From: Amoebophrya sp. A120
Taxonomy: Eukaryota > Sar > Dinophyceae > Syndiniales > Amoebophryaceae
Reading direction: 5' to 3'
NCBI GenBank assembly: GCA_905178155.1
Contig: CAJINV010000004.1
Coordinates: forward strand, 9,648,625 to 9,712,624
DNA: 64,000 nucleotides
Positions within the stretch are counted from its first letter, which is position 1. Every line of letters starts with the position of its first letter. Of the stretch, positions 34,163 to 43,229 are shown in pieces. A program made the position numbers and the translations under genes. The notes below the pieces were generated by a model. It was not told the DNA's origin, searched no databases, and was given only the letters and a program-made list of their open reading frames with translations.

Positions 34163-37100
34163 TCAAATCCACCCTGCCGTGCCCCGATTCGCATTGCCAC
34201 CTTGGTCGTCCCAAAGCCACCCGGTCCGCCCGTTGGCCGCGTCATGTCGGTTGACCTGGGGATTTTGTGGGGGACGAGCACCGGGACCAGCATGATATTG
34301 TTGCATTCCATGCCATGCAGCGCCGCAGGGATAAAGAGTAGAATTATACCTGTTGGGGTGCCCCCCGCCCTGGGGCACCCGCTCTGGGATGGTGCCTGGG
34401 TGCCGGCCGCAAGTGCTCGCCGTCCACGACGCGTGCGGCCACCAAGTCCGTGTCGGAGGAGCACCGCGCTGGATGTAGTGGTTGCGCCATGGACCGGATG
34501 GGGCTGACGTGCTCCGACCTGTGTCGCCCTTCGTCCACCGATGGGTGGTGGCCCTCCTGCCGGCATGTTCGTGTGGTGAGACCGTGCGGTTTGTGTAGGG
34601 AGGGTGGACCTGGATGTTGTGGAGGGGAGAGGGAGCGACGACACCACCAAGGGATCCATGCATTCCATACCAACAAGCAACAGAATATTGAGGGTTGGAA
34701 TTATACCTGTTCGGGGGGCCCCCACCATGGGGCGCCCCCGATCTTGTCTCGCGTAAGTGTGCGCCGTTTCGCCTCGCCGTAGCGTGCAGCCGGCGTCGTG
34801 CTCCGGTGGGTGTCCCAAAGTGGCCATCTTCAGCAGGTCGTGGTTGGGTGGAACCGTGCAAATCGGTCGAGGGGCACGTGGGTTCTGAGTCGATGTGGTT
34901 TCCGGGCAGTAGGGGTAGGCTCTGGTGCGGCTGGTAAGTGACCTGTGTGGTCGAGGGGAGAGCAACAACGGCCAAAGGAGGACACTGTAACACGTCAAGT
35001 CCCAACGAATGATGCGCATCAATGACATGATAACTATACCTGTTCGGGCACCCCCCACCTGGAGGTGCCCGGGTCGGTGTCTCGCGTGGGTTCGTAGGGT
35101 TTGATTGCTCCGGCGTTGTAGAGCATGTCCAGCTGGTGGGGTACGCCGCCGGGTGGTGCGGGTGAGCGTGTGCTTGGGCTGGGGTACAGGGCCTTGACCA
35201 AGATGCTCTGCTCGACTGTAGATGGGCGGCATGGGGTGCCGGGCGGGAGTCGCGTTGCGGCGGTTTCTGTACAGGGATATAATGAGCGAGGGAGGCCGGG
35301 TCTTGTGGAACGTGCAAAAAATTCCTGATGTTCATCGCACTGCTAGTTTCTGTGGGCAAGCAAGAATAACAATAAGAATACCGGTCAGGACCCCCCCACG
35401 CCCCCTCCACAGCCCCGCGCCCGCGGTAGTGTGTTTGGGGGGGAGAAAGCGGTGGGTGGAGTCCTGGTGGCGCTTTGTTTGCGCTGAAAAGTTCGGCCCC
35501 GGCATTGCGTTGTTGCGTCTCGTCCTCGGTGTCGCTGTCCCAGTCTGCATCGTCATCGAGCTCCCCGCCCGGCTGTAGCGCGCGTCGCAGCAACCTGATG
35601 AACTCGATGCCCCAGCACGGGTCCTCCTGCAGTGCCGCGGACCGGAATTCGCCCGGGTTGGACGGGTCTACCACCCGGAGGCTCTGTAGGGCCGGGCACT
35701 CCTGTACCAAGTGCGCTGTCGTTGCTGCCGGTGGGCTCTGTGTCCGCCCTTGACAAAACGGGCAGGCGTAGTCTCTACCGGTTATGTCCGAAACCAGCAG
35801 GCCCATCCTTGCCGCGCTGTAGGCGACTTCGTCCGCCCTCGTCGCGTGCGCCACGCTGTCTATCGGGTTTGCCGCGAAGTTGGACACCTGGCGGAGTGTC
35901 ACACAGGTCTTGGACCCTCCTGTCTGTTTTCCCCTGTCCTGCAGCTCCTTCTTTTTCTGTTGCCGCAGGGACCTCGCGACTTCCCGCTTGGCCTGCCTGT
36001 GCGTGACCCTCGCACCGACTTCGGTGTAGTCGGTTTGCTCCCTGGCCATGGTCGCGAGCTTGTCCGCGACCTCGTTGCCGTCGACGACCTTCCTGTGCGA
36101 CTTTGTGAACACCAGCGACAGGTGTCCCGCGGGTCCTAGTTTCTCTAGGGCGTCCCGTAGTGTTTCGTAGAGCAGCAGGTCACTGCCGTCCCGAATTCTT
36201 GGGTTTTGGAGCGCCTCGAGATTGGACTGCGAGTCTGTGACCACGACCGCTGTGCGGACTTCCCCTGCCGGTCTCTCTGCTACGGTGGCCAGGGCCCCCA
36301 GCAGGGCTGCTCGCTCCGCGTCGAACGAGTCCCCGTAGGACGTTGTTGCCCAGCCGTACTCTCTGTACCTGTCCCACGCGTCTTCGACCACGGCCGCGGC
36401 ACATTGGAAGTCCTTGACTGAACCGTCCGTGTACAGCGAGACGTCTGCCGCTGTGGTGAGTTGTCGCAACTCCTCGTCCGTCGTTCCGGTTGTGCGGACC
36501 GTTAGCCTCCCGGCTTCTTTTGCGGCGTGTACTGTGCTCAGGCCGTTCTGCGGGAGTGCCCCGGGTTCCGCTAGAACCTCGCACCCCTCCGGTAGCGCCG
36601 AAGCCCGTAGCGCGTCGGCTGCCGCCGTCACCCAGTCGACCTGCCCCGCTGCCGCTTCGACCTGCTCTCGCAGCGGGTCCGTTTTCTCCCTCGACATGCC
36701 ACGCGCTAGCAACGCGGCAGCTTCTTCCTTTGCCAGGTTTTCGAGTGGTTGGAGTCCTGCCTCATGCAATGCACAGTCGCCGTTCGTTGTCCTCGGGAGC
36801 CCTAGTATGCTCCTGGCCGCCTGCTTGTGGAACCTGTCGAGCTCCTGCTTGCACTTTTGTGGTAGTGCGAAGTAGTACGAGCCGAGGCCGTACCGGACTA
36901 AGCTTTCACAGAATAAACGGTAGAAGACTCGGACATCTGCTGTGCGTGTCCACGGGAGCCGCGCGAGTGCCCGCACCGCTACCATGCGGCGCCGCAACTT
37001 TCCTAGCATTTTCTCGGTGTGCTTGCGAAATCTCATTTCGCGGTCTAGCGTGATGCCTAGGAATTTTGGATGCGACTCATACGGCAGCTCGGTGCCCGCT

Positions 37101-38389
37101 CCGCTGTGCGTGTACAGCTTCAGCTCCTTCTCCTCTTGTTGGAACACCCGCTGGAGCACCGTCAGTGTGCACTTCGTGGGTGAAAGCGACATGTTGTTCC
37201 GCCGGCACCAGTCGTGTAACCGGTCCAGCGCCGCCTGTAGCTTTCTCTCTGCTTCTTCGGGATCATCGTACTCGACCGAGATTGCGAGGTCGTCCATGTA
37301 CAAGAAGACCTCGCATCCCGTGCCCTCCAATACTTCCGCGAGCTCGAAAAAGTCGCAGAAAACCGTGGGCCCGATGACCGTCCCCTGTGGTACTCCTTGC
37401 GGGATTTTGTGCACCTCGCTTCGCCCTCCTGCGTACTCGACGACCCTTGTGCGGTCGCCGCAAAAATTCCGCGTCCACCTGACTAGCAACGCGTGTTCTG
37501 CTCTTTTGTCCTCCGGGAGGCGCGCGCCATTCTTTAACGCGTGGCGCGCGTACTTGTGCCTGTTCACTCGGTCGAAAGCGGTCTCCAGGTCGATCAGCAC
37601 CAAAGCTCTGCGCTTGCCGGCGCGGAACGTCTTCTGTGCCCTCGCGGAGAGCGTAGCGACGTGCTCCGCCGCCCCTCGGTGCTTGCAGTCGCCGTACTGC
37701 AGGTGGGAGCGCACGGGGGTCCCTGCTTGTGCAAACAGCAGCCTTGTGCGGTTTTGGACGCATCGCTCTAACAACTTGGCCAGGATTGGCGTCAAAGCTA
37801 CTGGGCGGTAGGAGCTCGGTTTGTCGACCGGTTTGGACGGCTTCAGCAGTGGCTTCAGCAGCTCCCGCTTCAGTGTTTGCGGTGTTCCCCCTGTGTTCAC
37901 ACAGTCGGAGAAAAAACCGCGAAGGAACTTTTTTCCTGCTGTGGGCAAGTTCTTAAACTGTGGCCCCTTTAGCCCGTCCGGGCCCCCCGCCGACGTTGAC
38001 GACTGCGAGACCAGTGCTGCTTCTATCTCGTCGAGCGTGAACTCGATCCGTGTGCTTGGCTTTATCTCCTCGTTGAAGATTTTCTCGGCTTCTCTTTTCG
38101 CGGTCTGCTCCTCTGCTTCGTCTAACGTCGGCAAGGAGGCGTAGTGCTTTGCGAAGACCGTCGGCAGCCCTGTGGCATGGGACTCGCCCCCGAACTTTAG
38201 CACTTTGGCCGCCCCCGTGACCGGTCTGCCGCCCGCTTCGAGTTCTCGCAACAGCTGGAAAGCGCCGCTCGTTGTTGCCTGCGCCTTCTCTGCTTTCTCC
38301 CGTAAGCTGTTCTTTATCTTTATGATTATGATCTCTGTGTAGTGAGTGTCATCCGTTATAGTATTTGTAGTCATTGTCTTTGTCATCAT
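34163..38389 (-). CDS. reverse transcriptase / RNase H polyprotein of the LINE
   Basis: A frame of 1408 codons. The RT begins with fingers motifs (SSYRPVALTPILAKLLERCV; LVLIDLETAFDRVNRHK), then GVPQGTVIGPTVF and the catalytic YMDD at about residues 362-365, thumb motif KFLGITLDREMRFRKH. An RNase H domain starts at LYTDGSVKDF (about residue 650), with the AERAALLGAL and VTDSQSNLEAL segments. A zinc knuckle CPFCQ...HLVQECP lies near residue 880. The last 400 or so residues translate the tandem tail repeats and may not be functional protein. No AP or restriction-type endonuclease is visible; the missing 5' part probably carried it. The RT core shows no internal stop, suggesting a young copy. Confidence 0.9.
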   Translation of the reverse strand: MMTKTMTTNTITDDTHYTEIIIIKIKNSLREKAEKAQATTSGAFQLLRELEAGGRPVTGAAKVLKFGGESHATGLPTVFAKHYASLPTLDEAEEQTAKREAEKIFNEEIKPSTRIEFTLDEIEAALVSQSSTSAGGPDGLKGPQFKNLPTAGKKFLRGFFSDCVNTGGTPQTLKRELLKPLLKPSKPVDKPSSYRPVALTPILAKLLERCVQNRTRLLFAQAGTPVRSHLQYGDCKHRGAAEHVATLSARAQKTFRAGKRRALVLIDLETAFDRVNRHKYARHALKNGARLPEDKRAEHALLVRWTRNFCGDRTRVVEYAGGRSEVHKIPQGVPQGTVIGPTVFCDFFELAEVLEGTGCEVFLYMDDLAISVEYDDPEEAERKLQAALDRLHDWCRRNNMSLSPTKCTLTVLQRVFQQEEKELKLYTHSGAGTELPYESHPKFLGITLDREMRFRKHTEKMLGKLRRRMVAVRALARLPWTRTADVRVFYRLFCESLVRYGLGSYYFALPQKCKQELDRFHKQAARSILGLPRTTNGDCALHEAGLQPLENLAKEEAAALLARGMSREKTDPLREQVEAAAGQVDWVTAAADALRASALPEGCEVLAEPGALPQNGLSTVHAAKEAGRLTVRTTGTTDEELRQLTTAADVSLYTDGSVKDFQCAAAVVEDAWDRYREYGWATTSYGDSFDAERAALLGALATVAERPAGEVRTAVVVTDSQSNLEALQNPRIRDGSDLLLYETLRDALEKLGPAGHLSLVFTKSHRKVVDGNEVADKLATMAREQTDYTEVGARVTHRQAKREVARSLRQQKKKELQDRGKQTGGSKTCVTLRQVSNFAANPIDSVAHATRADEVAYSAARMGLLVSDITGRDYACPFCQGRTQSPPAATTAHLVQECPALQSLRVVDPSNPGEFRSAALQEDPCWGIEFIRLLRRALQPGGELDDDADWDSDTEDETQQRNAGAELFSANKAPPGLHPPLSPPQTHYRGRGAVEGAWGGPDRYSYCYSCLPTETSSAMNIRNFLHVPQDPASLAHYIPVQKPPQRDSRPAPHAAHLQSSRASWSRPCTPAQAHAHPHHPAAYPTSWTCSTTPEQSNPTNPRETPTRAPPGGGCPNRYSYHVIDAHHSLGLDVLQCPPLAVVALPSTTQVTYQPHQSLPLLPGNHIDSEPTCPSTDLHGSTQPRPAEDGHFGTPTGARRRLHATARRNGAHLRETRSGAPHGGGPPNRYNSNPQYSVACWYGMHGSLGGVVAPSPLHNIQVHPPYTNRTVSPHEHAGRRATTHRWTKGDTGRSTSAPSGPWRNHYIQRGAPPTRTWWPHASWTASTCGRHPGTIPERVPQGGGHPNRYNSTLYPCGAAWHGMQQYHAGPGARPPQNPQVNRHDAANGRTGWLWDDQGGNANRGTAGWI
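34330..35450 (-). repeat. tandem hairpin units in the LINE 3' tail (4 copies)
   Basis: Four units about 330-360 bp apart, each with a G/C hairpin (near 34356-34380, 34711-34739, 35044-35071, and a weaker one near 35380-35410) beside TTATACCTGTT. The first stem pairs GGGTGCCCC with GGGGCACCC; the third pairs CGGGCACC with GGTGCCCG. The stem is kept although its sequence changes. In the long frame the units appear as repeated PNRYN-type motifs. Confidence 0.75.
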
Positions 38390-38506
38390 AAAGTGTGTTT
38401 TCTCCCCAGCGTTAGAAGATTTGTTTTTCTTGCATCGCCTTCGCCACTAGGGCGGTCTCGCAACGCAAGTATCGATCTACTTCGTTGTGCCTCAATATCA
38501 CTGAAA

Positions 38507-41500
38507 ATGGACCTCCGCACGAATTCGCTCCTCCAGGACAAGTACAAGTCCGGCTCCAAGGAGCAGCAGCGCCTCTTCGGCGAGCAGCGCCGCACGGATT
38601 TTCTGGAGAATGCCGCCGCGGACAAGCGGAGTCGCATCGTATCAAGTGTAAAAGTGTCTGGGTCTGGAAAAGTGTACTTGTCATGCTAAATCTGAACCAT
38701 ACAAAAATCTGTGTTGCATGATTACCAATAAAGCTGTTCACTTTTGAGAAGGCCGAGAGGCAGTTTCTCATGCGGAAAAGGCATGGTAAAGATCTCACAA
38801 AATCTGTGATGCTATGGCATGCATCACAGACCTCACACGTCATGCAAAACTTGCATCACAAATCTGGCAGCTTCCATATATCGATTCTCATAGTATAGCA
38901 GGTCTCTGGGGTTCTGTGTGATTCAGTCACGGATTTCCTGTCTGCTTCTATTACAGTTGTGAACGCAAAGTATGGTTGAAAAATATATAAGTGCCCGGGG
39001 ATGAAGAAATGCTCGCGATGTTTTCGCGGTTCTGACCCTATGCCGCTCCAGCGCCTGTGGAGGCTTGTTTCCCCAGTGATAATGGACAATGGCAATGTCG
39101 GTGCGGTTGTTTTAGCATCACAAATCTGGCATTCTTCCAGACCCAGACATTTTTGCAATCCATACATCGAACAGATGCGCAGAATGGCGTTCGAGCGGGA
39201 TGTATCCTGTGCAAAAGTATAGTACTCGTAGTAATCGCAGTCATGCATTACAAATCTTCAGCCCAAGGTAAAACAGCATTTACAAATTCCATTTGTCATG
39301 CTGAGCTAATTTGTCATGCGATTGATATATCATCGAGACCCACGGAGCTTTACCCGCTAGACCAGGATTCTCCCATGCGAGCACCTTCTTCGTTCCTCCA
39401 GGCTTTTCTCGGCGTCCTTGGTCGGACGCTCCTGTTCTTGGTTGAAGTTGGACCCCGTGTGGCGGTAGCAGCTTCTCCTTTGCCCTGCCTTAGTAGCTCG
39501 AGCCTCGTTGCACTTCGTAAACTCTGCTCTTCGTAAAGTGAAGTCGTCTGGTGTTTTGTTGTCTTACCTTAGTACGGTAACCCCTTCCCCGCCTGTGTAA
39601 AAAACATTAACTTCCCATGTCCCCTTGCTTTTCTCGACTAAACAGTTATACTGTTATTTTTCTTCTAATGCTTACTTCCGCTGCTTTTTATTTATCAGTT
39701 TTAGTAGGGCATGATGCCAAAAGGGACGGACTGCCCTTAGAACTCCCATGTCATGCGATTGATACTAGTACGATACTTTTGCAGTTCATAGGATGCTGAC
39801 CAGCAAAGAGGGGGCTCATCTGCGAGGCAAGAAGTAGATCTGGAAGACGACGAGGACGACGACGATGAGGAATTCAGTACGATATCCGATATAATTGCGA
39901 CGTCGCAAGATCATGATCAGCAGTTGTTGTATGACAATCAAGATCTTTCTTCACCAAATGGTCGTATGCCGTCGTCCTCTCAGGAGCCTCTTCGAACAAA
40001 GCACAGGCACAACTACGACGAGGATGAGGACGATTTCGATTTCGACATGCATGAAAATTACGGTGCAACTACATCAAGACACAACTATCGCAACAGAAAC
40101 AACGGCACTTACAACAACGCCCGATCATCAAGCAGCAGAAATCCCAAATCCCTAGCCGCCACGGCGAAAAACAAGGCGAAGAAGCGATTTCGCGAGTTCA
40201 GTCAGGCGTTCATGCAGCCCGACTGGCTTCTCCCCGCCCCCGAGGTGATACCCGCGGATTTACTCGGGAACAGCAGTGGCACAACTGGATCGTCCTCGAA
40301 GAACGCCTCCCCCGGGGGCTGGTTCTGCTGCGTCCGCCCGGAGGGCGACCGAGTGATGATCTTCAGCGACGGGGGGCACACGCAAATTCGGCGCAGAAAC
40401 GGTACGGTGTTGCAGCAGTGGTTCCGCGACACCCGGTTTCCGAAAGGGCAGACGATTTTAGACGGCATTCTGGACTTGACCGCGGCGAATTTGGGTGGCG
40501 GTGACGCTGTTCTGAACAAAGATGGATCTACTTCCTCTAGTGCACCAATCGCAACTAGCAGCGGCATCATTTACGTTGTGGACGTGCTAGTGTGGGCCGA
40601 CGTCACTTTCTACGATGCGGAATTTGAGTTCCGGCACTTCTGGCTGCGATCCCGGCTCGAGGAACAGGATTGGGAGACCGAGATGCCAGTAGTGCCGATA
40701 TTATTGAACAACGGAGCTCTCGCTTCTGGCGGGTACCAGCAAGGAAATTTTGGTGGTGGAAATCAGCTCAAGAACTACCAGCAGTCGAGAAACAAACGGC
40801 GAAACAACAGGCGGCAGCAAAGAAAAAAGGACCAGCAGCAGCAGTTTCATCCAGGTGGAACAACCGCGCAAGATGGCAGCAACGATTCGTGGTGCGGTCC
40901 CAGTCCTCTAAACACGGGTGTTGTAGCTGCTGGTGGAGGCATGGAGGTCGACGAGCAAGCTGGTGCTAGACCTGCCGCAACAGCAGCAAACGGATCCTAT
41001 GCGAATGGACATTTGCCGGGTAATGGGAATGGAATGACCACCATGATAGGCCCTTGTGCGAAGCCGGCTGACGACCCGACTGTTGCAGGAAGTGGTACAT
41101 CAAATGGGGCAACTTCCATGATGGCCAACACCACCTCCTCCGCGGAATCGAAGCGCGCTAAGTATTTCCAAGCCCTGGCCACCGGCGCAATACATAACAG
41201 GCAGAAAGACGTGAAAAACCTCCAAATGACCGTTGACATGACACATCAAGCACAAGCTGCCCGTGGTCCAGATGAGCGATGTCATTCTAGCGTTACTATG
41301 AATGACGAAAACGACCTCTCCCTCTCCACAACCGCCACAAATCCACCTCGAGGCACGAACCCGCTGTACCCACTTGCCACCTTCAGCCTGCGTTTGATCC
41401 ACCAGCAGCAACTCTTTTCCCTCGACGACCTTCAAGCCCTCTACCGTTCCGCGCCTCCCTACGTGCACGACGGACTGCAGTTTTCGCACTCCCTCGGCCG

Positions 41501-42371
41501 GTACACTCCGGGATTGACGCCGTTGGTGTTGACCTGGAAGGATTGGCACTGCAGCCGCTTTGCCGTGGACGACCGGGAAGAACAGGAGTATTGTGTGTTG
41601 GAATTACGGGAAGACGGATTTTTGCGGACCTCGGACGGTTTGATAGTCGCCCAGCTGCCGGTGGACAAGGTCGGGGTTTCAGATGATGTGGACGGTGCTG
41701 GAGCTCCTGCATGTCCAAGTCCAATAGCGAGCCAAGACGCAACAAGTTGTGCGGCAACAGCAGATGTACGACGAGTACAAATGCGTGTTGGCGAACTCGA
41801 CCCTAGTTTCGCTGCTTCGGGAGGAGGTGAAGACGACCACGATACTGCGGAGGACCATATGGAAACGAGCGTGGAGCCCGAGAATGTTGAAGAAGATCCT
41901 GCCTTCTCCCACGACGAGGTCAACCAACTACACGTGACGAGGAACAGGAAGCAGAACAAACACTTCTACCGCATCCGGGGCATGCTGAAGCCGGTTTTCC
42001 AAGTCGGGTCCTTCTTGAAAATATCCATCAGTGCCGTCGACCGAGAGAACAGGCGGGTAACGGTGATGGATTTTTCATCTTCGACAAGCCAGCAGGGGGG
42101 CGCGAAGAAAGAGGAGCATCAACTTCCGCAGGAAGGAGAAAAACAGCAACAGCACAGTACTGTGACGCCTACTTGCAGCTCTTCTGGCATTACAAACAGT
42201 ATGATCGCCAACGCTCGTGGTGCGGTGGTGCGGAAAGCCAAGATTCGGACGTATGCGGATTCCTGGTGCAGGATTCAGTTTCAGCACATGCTCCGGTCCC
42301 GACCCAAAGACCACCTGTTTGAATTCCTGTGTCAGCAGATCGCGGCTGGCTGTGGGGCGACCATGGCGTGA
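38507..42371 (+). CDS. SNUPN: snurportin-1, snRNP nuclear import adaptor
   Basis: Exons 38507-38639, 39170-39202 and 39796-42371 total 2742 nt (913 aa plus TGA). Residues 1-55 resemble the importin-beta-binding region of snurportin (LLQDKYKSGSKEQQRLFGEQ, then DKRSRIEQMRRMAFERD). The trimethylguanosine-cap-binding fold follows: GGWFCCVRPEGDRVMIFSDG, QTILDGILD, IIYVVDVLVWADVTFYDAEF, HFWLRSRLEEQ, and, after a long Gln/Asn/Ala-rich insert, YTPGLTPLVLTWKDWH. Snurportin carries capped spliceosomal snRNPs into the nucleus with importin-beta. At 913 residues it is more than twice the usual length because of disordered linkers and an extra C-terminal segment (NKHFYRIRGMLKPVFQ...). It would supply the spliceosome, notable in a genome full of odd introns. 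Confidence 0.85.
38640..39164. mobile_element. introner, family A, enlarged (525 bp)
   Basis: Left end TATCAAGTGT then GTGTCTGGGTCTGGAAA; right end CTTCCAGACCCAGACATTTT then GCAATCCATA. Target duplication CATCG at 38635-38639 and 39165-39169. At twice the usual family A length it shows an internal duplication of GCATCACAAATCTGGCA (about 38854 and 39117), bounding an extra segment of about 260 bp. Confidence 0.9.
39203..39790. mobile_element. introner, family B, with nested insertion (588 bp)
   Basis: Inverted repeats GCAAAAGTATAGTACTCGTA / CTAGTACGATACTTTTGC. Target duplication GGATG at 39198-39202 and 39791-39795. Other family B elements are about 150 bp. Here the 14-bp TCATGCGATTGATA occurs at 39314-39327 and 39751-39764, and the 437 bp from 39328 to 39764 look inserted. 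The insert has no recognised gene. Confidence 0.9.
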
Positions 42372-43229
42372 GCTTCTCTAAGACAGTAGTTAGACAAGTA
42401 AAGGACAAATAAGCGACCGCACGGCGACATTCTTGAATCATTCATTTTTATCTCGGACCATCAAAAATGATTTGCTCCTGTATGGAAAAGGTGCTGTCGG
42501 TGTACAGCTGGACGGAGTGACGGAATATTCATTGTTCATATGACCATCACGACCTGGAAGTGGAAACATGATCCAGCAAGAAAATTGACAAAGGGAGCTG
42601 CGATCCCGTGATGTATCAAGCACGTTGCTCCTCTACCACGCAATGAATACAATAGGATCATCAACTACAGGTCAACCCGGTATAGCAGGAGCAAGCTCAT
42701 CAGCTCTTGTAGTAGACTCGGCGGGATGCTGCAAAAAAAAGAAAATATCATTGGAAGATGATTCTCCTGGCACGTGGTCGCAAAATTTGCAATCGCATTT
42801 TGGTCTGAAGCAAGAAGTTGAAATTTTAACAAATTGTGATCCATCAACAAGATCCAAATCGTCGCAAAATGGTTCTCAATGGTCGACGAGACGTCCTTAT
42901 CGGGACCACTGATACGAAAGCCAGTGCTACTTGCTCTTGATGTCTGTCATCACACTGTAAACACATGGTTACTAGCTCTCCTTTCATTCACAATATCAGC
43001 GCACAGTGGCACTATTGATGTTATCTCGGCAATTATTATGGTGCTGGATTATGTGTCTGTCATTTTTTCTGTATATTCTACCACGAAATCAAAAAGTAAA
43101 AACGAAACGAAATCAGCTTAATTTCACGCAACATTCGCAGTGTCAGTGAAAATTAATCCTTCACTACTAAATCACCGCAAACTGCAAATCTACACTGTAC
43201 CTATACTTAGCATCGAAAACAAGGGAAAG
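42372..43229. other. intergenic between SNUPN and WDR74 copy 1
   Basis: No gene or repeat array recognised. The last 90 bases before 43230 are open in the WDR74 frame but lack an ATG. Confidence 0.5.

Larger units (their letters stand above)
34081..38389 (-). mobile_element. non-LTR (LINE-type) retrotransposon, probably 5'-truncated
   Basis: A minus-strand element with one long frame and no upstream endonuclease ORF in the sequence before 38389. Its 3' tail (lower coordinates) is a tandem array ending near a short T run at 34098-34109, possibly a poly-A stub. I could not find a clear target-site duplication. It lies head to head with SNUPN, 117 bp from that start codon. Confidence 0.85.

Noticed and set aside
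34163-35440. C-terminal 400 residues of the LINE frame as a functional domain
   Set aside because: It is a translation of the tandem hairpin tail units, more likely RNA structure than protein.
35500-38380. Plus-strand open frames opposite the retrotransposon (up to 289 codons)
   Set aside because: They are antisense shadows of the RT/RNase H frame with no recognisable motifs.
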